A stretch of 64,000 nt of DNA from Streptomyces glaucescens (lineage in GTDB: Bacteria; Actinomycetota; Actinomycetes; Streptomycetales; Streptomycetaceae): positions 1,178,001 to 1,242,000 of the forward strand of contig NZ_CP009438.1 of NCBI RefSeq assembly GCF_000761215.1, read 5' to 3'. Both the position numbers and the translations under genes were made by a program. Positions 41,587-49,592 of the stretch are shown here, in pieces. Below the pieces are notes generated by a model that saw nothing but the letters and a program-made list of their open reading frames with translations, was not told the DNA's origin and did no database searches. The first letter of the stretch is position 1, and the number at the start of each line of letters is the position of its first letter.

Positions 41587-42462
41587 ATGTCTTGGTTCGA
41601 ATCACTCATCCTCGGACTCGTCCAGGGGCTGACCGAGTTCCTCCCCGTGTCCTCCAGCGCGCACCTGCGGCTGACCGCGGCCTTCTCCGGCTGGGACGAC
41701 CCGGGCGCCGCCTTCACGGCGATCACCCAGATCGGCACCGAGGCCGCCGTCCTGATCTACTTCCGCGAGGACATCGGGCGGATCCTCTCGGCGTGGTTCC
41801 GCTCGCTGTACGACAAGGCGTGGCGCAAGGACCACGACGCCCAGATGGGCTGGCTGGTGATCGTCGGCTCCATCCCGATCGGCGTCCTCGGTGTGACGCT
41901 GAAGGACCAGATCGAGGGGCCGTTCCGCGATCTGCGGCTCACCGCGACGATGCTGATCGTGGTCGGCGTGATCATCGGCATCGCCGACCGGCGGGCGGCG
42001 CGCGACGAGACCGGCGGCCGGCACCGCGCGGTCAAGGAGCGCAAGGGCCTGCAGGACCTCGGGGTCAGGGACGGCCTGATCTTCGGCCTGTGCCAGGCCG
42101 CCGCCCTCATCCCGGGTGTCTCCCGCTCCGGCGCGACGATCAGCGGCGGCCTGTTCATGGGCTACCGGCGCGAGGCCGCGGCCCGCTACTCCTTCCTGCT
42201 CGCCATCCCGGCGGTGCTCGCCTCCGGCCTGTTCGAACTGAAGGACGCGATGGAGGGCGGCCATGTGTCCTGGGGGCCGACGATCTTCGCGACGGTCATC
42301 GCCTTCGTCACCGGTTACGCGGTCATCGCGTGGTTCATGAAGTTCATCTCGACCAAGAGCTTCATGCCGTTCGTCTGGTACCGCGTGGCGCTCGGCGTCA
42401 TCCTGATCGCCCTGGTCACGTTCGGCGTGCTGAGCCCGCACGCGGCCGAGTCGGCGCACTGA
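41587..42462 (+). CDS. uppP: Undecaprenyl-diphosphatase (BacA/UppP)
   Basis: 291 aa integral membrane protein. Family motifs: GLVQGLTEFLPVSSSAHL (about 10-27) containing the catalytic Glu/Ser region and PGVSRSGATISGGLF (about 176-190), with about eight helices. It removes the terminal phosphate from C55-PP, recycling the lipid carrier for peptidoglycan and wall polymers; extra copies give bacitracin tolerance. ATG 41587 gives the standard N-terminus MSWFESLILGLVQG. Confidence 0.94.
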   Translation: MSWFESLILGLVQGLTEFLPVSSSAHLRLTAAFSGWDDPGAAFTAITQIGTEAAVLIYFREDIGRILSAWFRSLYDKAWRKDHDAQMGWLVIVGSIPIGVLGVTLKDQIEGPFRDLRLTATMLIVVGVIIGIADRRAARDETGGRHRAVKERKGLQDLGVRDGLIFGLCQAAALIPGVSRSGATISGGLFMGYRREAAARYSFLLAIPAVLASGLFELKDAMEGGHVSWGPTIFATVIAFVTGYAVIAWFMKFISTKSFMPFVWYRVALGVILIALVTFGVLSPHAAESAH

Positions 42463-42552
42463 GGCGGGCCGAGCACCGGCGGGCGCGCCGTCGGCGCGGG
42501 GCGCACGGCCCGGGCACATCGACCCGCACGTCGAATCGGCCATGAGCGCGGC

Positions 42553-42584
42553 GAGTTGGCGCGTTCACAGCGCGTGACCAACTC
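42553..42584. promoter_or_regulatory. Inverted repeat upstream of the 59-aa gene
   Basis: GAGTTGG (42553-42559) and CCAACTC (42578-42584) pair perfectly with an 18-base spacer that has CGCG on both sides. About 60 bases upstream of the small gene; operator or uppP terminator. Confidence 0.35.
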
Positions 42585-42632
42585 CATACGGATCGAGTAG
42601 CCGTGCGGTAGCGCAGTGTCAGTGCGAGCGCA

Positions 42633-42646
42633 TAGGCTTGCCCGCA
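42633..42646 (+). promoter_or_regulatory. -10 of leaderless 59-aa gene
   Basis: TAGGCT at 42633-42638 lies 7 bases before ATG 42646 with no ribosome-binding site. Confidence 0.45.
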
Positions 42647-42825
42647 TGTCCCCTGATTCCGTTGCCCCTGGTTCCGTGCGCTCCGCGGCCGAGGTGAACG
42701 AGCAGATCCGCGCGCTGTGGCTGCGCGCGGGCGGCATCCTGTCGGCCCAGGAGCGCGCGGAGTACGAACTGCTGGTGGTCGAGTGGGCCGCCGCCATGCG
42801 GGGCCAGATCATCGAAGCCGCCTGA
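42646..42825 (+). CDS. Small conserved-looking protein, 59 aa
   Basis: MSPDSVAPGSVRSAAEVNEQ starts a short, mainly helical soluble protein (NEQIRALWLRAGGILSAQERAEYELLVVEWAAAMRG). It is amphipathic with Trp and Arg residues and no signal peptide. GC at third positions is high, consistent with a real gene, and a -10 hexamer at leaderless distance plus a palindromic terminator at 42830 support it. No function recognised. It resembles the small helical proteins often conserved in Streptomyces. Confidence 0.7.
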   Translation: MSPDSVAPGSVRSAAEVNEQIRALWLRAGGILSAQERAEYELLVVEWAAAMRGQIIEAA

Positions 42826-42829
42826 GGGC

Positions 42830-42845
42830 GGTGGCGCGCGCCACC
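42830..42845 (+). terminator. Perfect palindrome after the 59-aa gene
   Basis: GGTGGCGCGCGCCACC is a 16-base perfect palindrome, 5 bases past the stop. Probable terminator. Confidence 0.55.
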
Positions 42846-42910
42846 TGACGGAGGTCCGGCGGCGCCCCGGTCCCGTGGTCCTCCCCGACGGCACGCCGAG
42901 TTGCCCGCGT

Positions 42911-42934
42911 ACCGGGCGCCGGGTGGCGCCCGGT
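42911..42934. terminator. Second hairpin before the NTF2-like gene
   Basis: A perfect 10-bp stem (42911-42920 with 42925-42934) and a 4-base loop within the 251-bp gap. It may back up the first terminator or form a leader hairpin for the next gene. Confidence 0.5.
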
Positions 42935-43076
42935 GGACCGCCCGGCCCGTGCCGGTGCCGGGGGGCGTCGTCCTCGCCGGTGCGCACCGGCCCCTCGCCC
43001 GCGGCGCCCGCCCGCACCACCCGCTCGGAGCCACCGCACCCCGCGCCCCGCACGCCCTCTTGGCGGGAGGGGCCCG

Positions 43077-43580
43077 GTGCCCAACACTGAGCCGATGACG
43101 CAGCGCGTGGAGCTCGCGACCGTGATGGACCGGCTGGCCGTGGACGGCGTGGTCACCGACTACGCCGTGGCCGTCGACGACGGCGACTGGGAGGCGTACC
43201 GGGGCCTGTTCACCCCGGACGGGCGGGCGGACTACCGCTCGGCCGGCGGGATCGAGGGCGGGGCGGGCAGCGTCGCCGCGTGGCTCGCCGAGAGCCTGGA
43301 GGCGTTCCCGGTACGGCAGCATCTGATCGTCAACCGCCGGGTGCGGTTCGGGGTCCTGGAGCGGGACGCCGGCGACACGGCGCTGGTCCAGGCCGACTAC
43401 GTCAGTCCGATGGGGTTCGCCGCCGCGGGCGGTGGCCCGGCGGCGCCCGGCCCGGTGAGCGGCGGCCGGTGCTCGTTCGGCCTGCTGCGGACGGAGGACG
43501 GCTGGCGGCTGCGCGAGGTGGTCGTACGGGAGAAGTGGCGCCGCAGCCCCCAGGGCGCGCAGGCCGCTGCGGGCGGCTGA
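43077..43580 (+). CDS. NTF2-like (SnoaL-type) fold protein
   Basis: 167 aa. The N-terminal helix VMDRLAVDGVVTDYAVAVDDGDWEAYRGLFTPDGRADYRSAGGIEGG and the later strands (RQHLIVNRRVRF; ALVQADYVSPMGF; GGRCSFGLLRTEDGWRLREVVVREKWR) match the cone-shaped NTF2-like/SnoaL_4 family. Members range from polyketide cyclases to dehydratases and pure binding proteins, so no reaction is assigned. GTG 43077 is chosen because GGAGGGG precedes it; ATG 43095 is an alternative. Confidence 0.83.
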   Translation: MPNTEPMTQRVELATVMDRLAVDGVVTDYAVAVDDGDWEAYRGLFTPDGRADYRSAGGIEGGAGSVAAWLAESLEAFPVRQHLIVNRRVRFGVLERDAGDTALVQADYVSPMGFAAAGGGPAAPGPVSGGRCSFGLLRTEDGWRLREVVVREKWRRSPQGAQAAAGG

Positions 43581-43668
43581 TCCCGCGCCACCGTGTGCCG
43601 GGATCGTCCACCGCGTTTCGAGATCGTCCGCAGCGCGCACACTGGTACCCACCGGCAGGGAGGCGCGT

Positions 43669-45237
43669 ATGGACTCGCTCGGACAGTGGCTCGGCACCCC
43701 GTGGCGGCGCTCCGCCCTCGCCGCGGCGGCGGGCGCGCTGCCGATGCTCACCTTCCCCGGCCCGTCCCTGTGGTGGTTCGCCTACGTCGCGCTGGTGCCG
43801 TGGATCCTGCTGGCCCGCACGGCGCCGACCGGGCGGCGGGCGCTGTACGACGGCTGGTGGGGCGGGTTCGGGTACATGCTGGCCGTCCACCACTGGCTGC
43901 TGCCGAACCTGCACGTGTTCACGTTCGTCATCGCGGCGCTGCTCGGAGCGCTCTGGGCGCCCTGGGGCTGGCTGGTGCGGCGTCTGCTGGCAGGTGTCCC
44001 GGGAACGGGCCGGGCGGCGGCCGCGCTGCTGGTGCTCCCCTCGGGCTGGCTGGCGGTGGAGCTGGTGCGCTCCTGGCAGGGCCTGGGCGGGCCGTGGGGG
44101 ATGCTGGGCGCGGGCCAGTGGCAGGTGACCCCGGCGCTGCGGCTCGCCTCGGTGGGCGGGGTGTGGCTGCTGAGCTTCCTGCTGGTGGCGGTGAACGTCG
44201 CCGTCGCCGTGCTGGTCGCGGTGCGCGCGGCACGGGTGCCGGCGGCGGCCGGGCTGCTGGTCGCGGCCACGGCGGGCTCGGCCGCCTGGGCGTGGGCGCC
44301 GCGTCCCGAGGTGCGCGGCGAGGCGCGGATCGCGGTCGTCCAGCCCGGCGTGGTGGACGGTCCCGAGCGGCGGTTCGCCCGCGAGGAGGAGCTGACCGGG
44401 CGGCTGGCCGGACAGGACCTCGACCTCATCGTGTGGGGTGAGAGCAGCATCGGTTTCGACCTGCTCGCCCGGCCCGACCTCGCCGGGCGGGTCGCGCGGC
44501 TGTCCCGGCTGACGGACGCACCGGTCCTCGTCAACGTGGACGCCCGGCGCTCGGACCGGCCCGGCATCTACAAGAGTTCGGTCCTGGTCGGGCCGGGCGG
44601 AGTGACCGGCGACCGGTACGACAAGATGCGGCTGGTCCCGTTCGGCGAGTACGTCCCGGCGCGTTCGCTGCTCGGCTGGGCCACCTCGGTCGGCGAGGCG
44701 GCCGGCGAGGACCGGCGGCGCGGCACCCGGCAGGTGGTGATGGACCTCGGGGGCGGCCTGCGGATCGGCCCGATGGTGTGCTTCGAGTCGGCGTTCCCGG
44801 ACATGAGCCGCTCTCTCGCCGCGGCGGGCGCCGACGTACTGATCGCCCAGTCGGCGACCTCGACCTTCCAGCAGAGCTGGGCTCCCGCGCAGCACGCCTC
44901 GCTGGCCGCGCTGCGTGCCGCGGAGACCGGGCGTCCGATGGTGCACGCGACCCTGACCGGGATGTCCGCCGTCCACGGGCCCGAGGGACAGCGGATCGGC
45001 TCGTGGCTCGGCACGGACGAGAGCACCGCCGCGGTGTACGAGGTGCCGCTGGCCGGCGGGACGACGCCGTACGCGCGGTTCGGCGACTGGCCGGTGTACG
45101 CGGCGCTGCTGGTGCTGGCCGGGTTCCTGACCGCCGAGGGGGCGGGGGCGTTCAGGCGGCGTGGCCGGAACGCTCCAGGACCGAGTGGACCACCCGTTCG
45201 CACAGTTCGTGAGTCGCCAGCGCGTCCCGGGCACTGA
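43669..45237 (+). CDS. lnt: Apolipoprotein N-acyltransferase
   Basis: 522 aa. About six N-terminal membrane helices (residues 10-215) are followed by a nitrilase-like domain outside the membrane. The catalytic triad is visible: Glu258 in WGESSIGFD, Lys319 in YDKMRLVPFGEYVP and Cys371 in MVCFESAFPDMSR. It N-acylates the diacylglyceryl-Cys of lipoproteins. Streptomyces carry two such genes; from position I believe this is the lnt2 type, for which a clear N-acylation role was harder to show than for lnt1 (from memory). GGGAGG precedes ATG 43669. The last 86 bases overlap the opposite gene. Confidence 0.92.
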   Translation: MDSLGQWLGTPWRRSALAAAAGALPMLTFPGPSLWWFAYVALVPWILLARTAPTGRRALYDGWWGGFGYMLAVHHWLLPNLHVFTFVIAALLGALWAPWGWLVRRLLAGVPGTGRAAAALLVLPSGWLAVELVRSWQGLGGPWGMLGAGQWQVTPALRLASVGGVWLLSFLLVAVNVAVAVLVAVRAARVPAAAGLLVAATAGSAAWAWAPRPEVRGEARIAVVQPGVVDGPERRFAREEELTGRLAGQDLDLIVWGESSIGFDLLARPDLAGRVARLSRLTDAPVLVNVDARRSDRPGIYKSSVLVGPGGVTGDRYDKMRLVPFGEYVPARSLLGWATSVGEAAGEDRRRGTRQVVMDLGGGLRIGPMVCFESAFPDMSRSLAAAGADVLIAQSATSTFQQSWAPAQHASLAALRAAETGRPMVHATLTGMSAVHGPEGQRIGSWLGTDESTAAVYEVPLAGGTTPYARFGDWPVYAALLVLAGFLTAEGAGAFRRRGRNAPGPSGPPVRTVRESPARPGH

Positions 45238-46066
45238 GCAGCTCACCGGCGCGGACGGCGTCGAGGAAGCCGAGGACGGCCTGCTCGATGCCGCGCTGCC
45301 GGGCCACCGGCACCCAGTCGCCGCGCCGCCGCACGGTCGGCTGGCCCTTGTGGTCGATCACCTCGGCGAGGTTGACCACCTGCCGCTTGCTGTCCTGCCC
45401 GGAGACCTCGAGGATCTCCTCGGTGGAGCCGCTGAGCCGGTTCATGACGCCGAGCGCGGTGAAGCCGTCCCCGGCGAGCTGGAGCACGACGTGGTGCAGC
45501 AGCCCGTCGCGCACCCGGCCGCGCACGGTCACGTCGTCGACGGGCCCCGGCACCAGGAACCGCAGGGTGTCCACGACGTGGATGAAGTCGTCGAGGATCA
45601 TCGACCGCGGCTCTTCCGGCAGCCCGACCCGGTTCTTCTGCATCACGATCAGCTCGCGCGGGTGGTCGGCGCACTGCGCGTAGGAGGGGGCGAGACGCCG
45701 GTTGAAGCCGACGGCGAGACTCACCCCGCGCTCCTCGGCGAGCGTCACCAGCCGTTCGGAATCGGCGAGCCGGTAGGCGAGCGGTTTGTCGACGTACGTC
45801 GGCACGCCCGCTTCCAGCAGCCGGGTGACGATCTCCGGGTGGACGGCCGTCGGGGCGTGCACGAAGGCGGCGTCCAGGCCCTGGGCGATCATCGAGTCGA
45901 GGTCGGCGTGGCGCTGCCCGGCGGGCAGGTGCAGGCCGTCGGCGACCCGGGCGAGCGTCGCGGGGGTGCGGGTCTGCAGGTGCAGTTCGACCTCCGGCAG
46001 GACGCCGAGCACCGGCAGGTACGCCTTCTGCGCGATGTCCCCGAGTCCGATGCAGCCGACCTTCAC
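45152..46066 (-). CDS. Gfo/Idh/MocA family oxidoreductase
   Basis: 304 aa, shorter than the oxidoreductase at 40049. The Rossmann start is MKVGCIGLGDIAQKAYLPVLGVLPEVELHLQTRTP; the conserved lysine is in PTYVDKPLAYRLADSERLV; the C-domain has DDFIHVVDTLRFLVPGPVDDV with the active-site His. The substrate is probably a sugar or cyclitol, unknown. GGAGGA precedes GTG 46066. The 3' end overlaps lnt by 86 bp tail to tail, so antisense transcripts are expected if both are active. Confidence 0.86.
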   Translation of the reverse strand: MKVGCIGLGDIAQKAYLPVLGVLPEVELHLQTRTPATLARVADGLHLPAGQRHADLDSMIAQGLDAAFVHAPTAVHPEIVTRLLEAGVPTYVDKPLAYRLADSERLVTLAEERGVSLAVGFNRRLAPSYAQCADHPRELIVMQKNRVGLPEEPRSMILDDFIHVVDTLRFLVPGPVDDVTVRGRVRDGLLHHVVLQLAGDGFTALGVMNRLSGSTEEILEVSGQDSKRQVVNLAEVIDHKGQPTVRRRGDWVPVARQRGIEQAVLGFLDAVRAGELLSARDALATHELCERVVHSVLERSGHAA

Positions 46067-46093
46067 GTCTTCTCCTCCGCCCGTGACTACCGC

Positions 46094-47296
46094 TCACCCG
46101 TGCGCGTCTCGCGAGAAGTCACCGGTCTCGCGTGTCCCGACGGAAGCATACGGGGGCCGCGGGGGCCGCCAGTCGGCGATGTCGTCGAAGCCGCGCAGGA
46201 AGAGGGCGGGGCCGGCCTTCGAGAGGGCGGTGAGCACGGTGTCGCGTACGGCCATGCCCGCGCGGTTGCGCAGCATGTTCAGCCGGGCGACGCCGACCGC
46301 GCGACGGGCGATGGCCGTCGTGCGCGGCAGGCGGGCGGCGGTGTACGCGGCGAGGTCGTCGCGGTGGTGGGCCAGCACGATCGCGTCCTCGATGGCCTGG
46401 TTGCCGCCCTGCCCCAGGGTCGGGGGCATGGCGTGCGCGGCGTCGCCGAGCAGGGCGACCCGGCCGCTGTGGTAGGCGGGCAGCGGCCGGGCGAGATGGC
46501 GCACGTCGTGGCGCAGCACGTCCTCGGGGCGGGCGGCGGCGAGCACGGCGGGGATCGGGTCGTGCCAGTCGCCGAAGCGGCGCAGCAGCTCGGCGCGTTC
46601 GTCGTCGGAGCGCCCGCCCTCGGGGGTGACGGCGGCCGCGTAGGCGTACACCCGGCCGTCCTTCAGCGGGTGGGTGCCCCAGATGCGGCCGCGGCCCCAC
46701 GTCTCGTGCGAGGCGAACCGCACGCCGGGCAGCGGGATCATCACCCGCCAGGTGGTGAAGCCGGAGTAGACGGGCCCCGGGTGCCCGGGGAACAGGCTGC
46801 GGCGCACGGCGGAGCGGATGCCGTCGGCGGCCACCACGAGATCCGCCTCCAGCTCGCCGTCGGGTGTGGTCACCCGGGCCGGCCGGCGGGAGTCGCCGGG
46901 GTCGGCGAGGGCGGCCTCGGCGGCCGTGCGGACGGTGCCCTCGGGGAGCAGCGCGGCCAGGTGGCCGATCAGGGTGGCGCGGCTCAGCAGGACCAGCGGG
47001 CCGCCGAAGCGCCGCTGGGCCGCCGCGGCGCTGGTCCGGGAGAGCCAGCGGCCGTCGGGGGCGCGCAGGCCGCCGTCGCCCTGCCAGGCGGCCAGGTCGC
47101 GGACGGTGGCGCCGAGGCCGATGACGTCGAGGGCGCGCAGGGAGTTGGGGGCCAGCGAGATGGCCGCTCCGACGGGTGCGAGTGAGGGGGCCCGCTCCAG
47201 GACGGTCACCCGCGCTCCCGCCTGGTGCAGGGCGACGGCCGCGGTCAGGCCTCCGATGCCGCCGCCGATCACGACGGCGCGCTTGGGCTGTGCCAT
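46094..47296 (-). CDS. FAD-dependent aromatic-type monooxygenase
   Basis: 400 aa group A flavoprotein monooxygenase: VVIGGGIGGLTAAVALHQAGARVTVLER (FAD-binding, about 8-35), LVVAADGIRSAVRRSLFPG (DG motif, about 153-171) and RVALLGDAAHAMPPTLGQGGNQAIEDA (about 284-310). It is close to the salicylate hydroxylase / 6-hydroxynicotinate monooxygenase group. It should hydroxylate a small aromatic or heterocycle with NAD(P)H and O2. It is divergent from a TetR gene, with twin operators between, so it is likely repressed until the substrate is present. Confidence 0.88.
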   Translation of the reverse strand: MAQPKRAVVIGGGIGGLTAAVALHQAGARVTVLERAPSLAPVGAAISLAPNSLRALDVIGLGATVRDLAAWQGDGGLRAPDGRWLSRTSAAAAQRRFGGPLVLLSRATLIGHLAALLPEGTVRTAAEAALADPGDSRRPARVTTPDGELEADLVVAADGIRSAVRRSLFPGHPGPVYSGFTTWRVMIPLPGVRFASHETWGRGRIWGTHPLKDGRVYAYAAAVTPEGGRSDDERAELLRRFGDWHDPIPAVLAAARPEDVLRHDVRHLARPLPAYHSGRVALLGDAAHAMPPTLGQGGNQAIEDAIVLAHHRDDLAAYTAARLPRTTAIARRAVGVARLNMLRNRAGMAVRDTVLTALSKAGPALFLRGFDDIADWRPPRPPYASVGTRETGDFSRDAHG

Positions 47297-47313
47297 GGCT
47301 CCTCCTCGTCACG

Positions 47314-47331
47314 GGCTGCCGCACGGCAGCC
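47314..47331 (-). other. Leader hairpin of the monooxygenase gene
   Basis: GGCTGCCG (47314-47321) pairs with CGGCAGCC (47324-47331) around a 2-base loop, between the monooxygenase start and its operator. It may lie in the 5' untranslated region. Confidence 0.4.
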
Positions 47332-47335
47332 GCCG

Positions 47336-47381
47336 ACTACACCTGTAGTCCGGCTCGTTCCGAGCGTACTACAGGTGTAGT
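47336..47381. promoter_or_regulatory. Twin TetR operators
   Basis: ACTACACCTGTAGT (47336-47349) and ACTACAGGTGTAGT (47368-47381) are near-palindromes and reverse complements of each other, with centres 32 bp apart (three helical turns). The second overlaps the -35 region of the TetR gene, whose -10 is TAGGTT at 47401-47406. Strong evidence for autorepression and repression of the monooxygenase. Confidence 0.8.
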
Positions 47382-47413
47382 GCGGCGAGAAGCGTGCCGG
47401 TAGGTTGACCTCC

Positions 47414-48067
47414 ATGTCCGAACGCACCACGAGCGGTGCCGCCCGCGCCGACCTCGTCGCCGACACCGCCCTCGCCCTGCTCGCCGAACGCGGCATGCGC
47501 GGGCTGACCCACCGGGCGGTCGACGAGGCGGCCGGACTGCCCCAGGGCTCCACGTCCAACCTGGCCCGCACCCGGCAGGCACTGCTGGAGCTGGCCGTAC
47601 GGCGGCTCGCCGACCGGGAGGCGCGGGTCCTGGCACTGCACGAGATGCCGGACCCGCACGCCGGCCTGGACGCCCTGGCGGACGGGCTGGCCCTCGCCAC
47701 CCACCGCGCACTCACCGGCAACCGCGAGCTCACCCTCGCCCGGTACGAGCTGGCCCTGGAGGCGACCCGGCGGCCGGAGCTGCGGGCGTACTTCGACGCC
47801 ACGGGCGCCCGTTTCCGCGACCGGCTGCGTGCCCTCGTCACCGGGATGGGCTCCCCCAGCCCCGACCGGCATGTGCTGTCCCTCGTCGCCTGGGCGGACG
47901 GGCTCATGTTCAGCTGCGTCGCGGGCTCGTTCAGCTCCCGCGTGCCGAGCCTGGACGACATCCGGGCGGATCTGCGGGAGCTCCTCGACGGCATGCTGGA
48001 CGCCCGGCGTAAACCTGGTGGGGCATCAGGCCCTCTTACGGGGCCGGAGAACACCCCTACGGCCTAA
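47414..48067 (+). CDS. TetR-family transcriptional repressor
   Basis: 217 aa. The N-terminal HTH is RADLVADTALALLAERGMRGLTHRAVDEAAGLPQGSTSNLARTRQALLELAVRRLAD, a TetR variant common in the group with a C-terminal TetR_C_33-like all-helical ligand domain. ATG 47414 is 7 bases after the TAGGTT hexamer, a leaderless layout. The twin palindromes immediately upstream are its probable binding sites, and the divergent FAD monooxygenase is its probable target. Effector presumably an aromatic substrate (inference). Confidence 0.9.
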   Translation: MSERTTSGAARADLVADTALALLAERGMRGLTHRAVDEAAGLPQGSTSNLARTRQALLELAVRRLADREARVLALHEMPDPHAGLDALADGLALATHRALTGNRELTLARYELALEATRRPELRAYFDATGARFRDRLRALVTGMGSPSPDRHVLSLVAWADGLMFSCVAGSFSSRVPSLDDIRADLRELLDGMLDARRKPGGASGPLTGPENTPTA

Positions 48068-48081
48068 CGTCCGCCTGGTTC

Positions 48082-48621
48082 GTGGTGACCCGGGAGGCCG
48101 AAGGCGCCATCGTTGCCCGGGTGCATCGAACGACGACCACCGCAGCGCTTCTGATCACCGTGGCCGTCTCGGCCCTCTCGGGCTGTACGACGGTCTCCGG
48201 ACGGCCCGCGCCCGGGGCGTCCGCGCCGTCGCCGGCCGCGCCACCGCCCCCCGGCGCGCGGACCGGACCACAGGCGGTGCAGGCGCCCGCCCGGGAGGCC
48301 CTGGAACGCGTCGGGCCCTCACGGCAGCGGGAGCGCTCCGCACCCGAGCCGACCGCGCCGGCCGCGTCCGCGCCGCCGGCCCCGTCCGCCGCGCCCCCCG
48401 CCCGGTCCCGGCCCGAGCCGTGGCGCCCGCGGCGCCCGGAGTCCCGGCCCTCCCGGCAGCCCCGGGCGGTCGTCCCCGGCCTTCCGGAGTCCGCCCGCCG
48501 GAACGTCACCCAGCAGCTCCCCCAGCGCGGGCCCGACGTGTGCGCCCTCGGCAGGGCCTTCGGCGGCTGGCGGCCCGGCAGCCCCGAGTCGAGGATCTGC
48601 GACACGACGTACGGCCGCTGA
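48082..48621 (+). CDS. Putative lipoprotein with Pro/Ala-rich body
   Basis: 179 aa from GTG 48082, or 166 aa from GTG 48121, which gives a more normal short signal peptide (HRTTTTAALLITVAVSALSGC). The lipobox LSGC would place the mature Cys at about residue 35 of the longer form. A long Ala/Pro/Arg low-complexity body ends in GPDVCALGRAFGGWRPGSPESRICDTTYGR; the two Cys and the GGW motif there suggest a small disulfide-bonded C-terminal domain. Function unknown. Neither start has a clear ribosome-binding site. Confidence 0.65.
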   Translation: MVTREAEGAIVARVHRTTTTAALLITVAVSALSGCTTVSGRPAPGASAPSPAAPPPPGARTGPQAVQAPAREALERVGPSRQRERSAPEPTAPAASAPPAPSAAPPARSRPEPWRPRRPESRPSRQPRAVVPGLPESARRNVTQQLPQRGPDVCALGRAFGGWRPGSPESRICDTTYGR

Positions 48622-48753
48622 GCCGGCCGGACGCGAAGGCCCCCGGGTGCGCCGGGGCGGGGCGCGGAGGCGAGACGAACGGCCCTCGTCCGGGCCCCGG
48701 CCGGAGGCGGGGCACTGGGCGACGAACCGGCGGGACGGATCGACGCGGCGCGT
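48622..48753. other. Spacer before the third repeat block
   Basis: About 130 bases downstream of the lipoprotein gene with no recognisable signal. Confidence 0.35.
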
Positions 48754-49014
48754 CGCGTCACAGCAGACGGGCGGCGGGTCACGGGGTGACGGGCGCGCGT
48801 CACAGCAGACGGGCGACGCGTCACGGCGTGACCGGCGACGCGTCACGGCGTGACGGACGGCCCGTCACGGGGTGGCGGACGGTGCGTCACAGCAGACGGG
48901 CGGCCCGACACGGAGGGACGAGCGGCGCGTCTCGTGGTCTCGGGCGGCGCGTCGCGGCATGACGGGTGACGGATCACGGGCAGACGGGCGGCGGGCGGCG
49001 GGCGGCGGGCGGCG
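48754..49014. repeat. 21-22 bp tandem array with internal palindromes
   Basis: About eleven degenerate copies of a unit like CGCGTCACGGCGTGACGGGC. Many contain GTCAC-GGC-GTGAC, itself an inverted repeat, and alternating copies have GTCACAGCAGAC instead. The array ends in short GGCGGGC repeats (48987-49014). It fills the gap between the lipoprotein and TPR-like convergent genes. Confidence 0.75.
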
Positions 49015-49040
49015 GTGTGACGGCACGCGGGTCCGACGGA

Positions 49041-49592
49041 TCAGGGCCGGTGCTGCGGGGGCGGCCCCCAGCTCCCGCCGCCCCGGAAGTCACCCCCGGG
49101 GCTCCCGGGGCCCCCGGAACCCCCGTCCCCCAGGGTCACTTCCAGGCGGCCGATCGCCGCGCGCACCCCGTCGCCGTAACCGTCGTCGGCGAGGGCGTCG
49201 GCCGCGCCGCGGGCCAGGCGCAGGTGCCCGCGGGCGGCGTCCGGGCGGCCGAGCTTGACGTAGTCGGCGGCCAGGTTCAGGTGGAGGGACGGGTAGAGGG
49301 CGCGCACCGCCAGGGTGCCCTCGTGCTCGGCGAGCCGGCCGTCGCTCAGTTCCTCCGCGGCCGTGAGGGCCCGCAGGTCCCAGGCCAGCTCGTCGGAGGG
49401 GTCGTCCTGGGTGTCGGCCATGTAGTGCGCCAGCGTGCAGCGGTGCAGCGGGTCCCCGTCCTCGCCGATCTCCGCCCACAGCCGCAGGAACCGCTGCCGG
49501 GCCTCTTCCCGGTCACCCGCGTGATGCAGCATCACGGCCTGCCCGATCCGCCCCATCACCGCGTCCGGCGCCGCCTGCCCCTGCCGCTCCAC
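49041..49592 (-). CDS. Tetratricopeptide-like helical protein
   Basis: 183 aa. Repeated helix pairs of TPR character: MGRIGQAVMLHHAGDREEARQRFLRLWAEIG, GTLAVRALYPSLHLNLAADYVKLGRPDAARGHLRLARGAADAL. The C-terminus is a Gly/Ser/Pro-rich tail. It probably acts as a protein-interaction scaffold in the cytosol; partner unknown. GTG 49592 is preferred because a GGAGGGG sequence sits 7 bases upstream; GTG 49598 is in frame too. Confidence 0.8.
   Translation of the reverse strand: MERQGQAAPDAVMGRIGQAVMLHHAGDREEARQRFLRLWAEIGEDGDPLHRCTLAHYMADTQDDPSDELAWDLRALTAAEELSDGRLAEHEGTLAVRALYPSLHLNLAADYVKLGRPDAARGHLRLARGAADALADDGYGDGVRAAIGRLEVTLGDGGSGGPGSPGGDFRGGGSWGPPPQHRP

Noticed and set aside
48640..49014. Open frames through the 21-22 bp repeat array
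   Set aside because: Reading-frame openness follows from the GC-rich repeats; no family similarity or ribosome-binding site.
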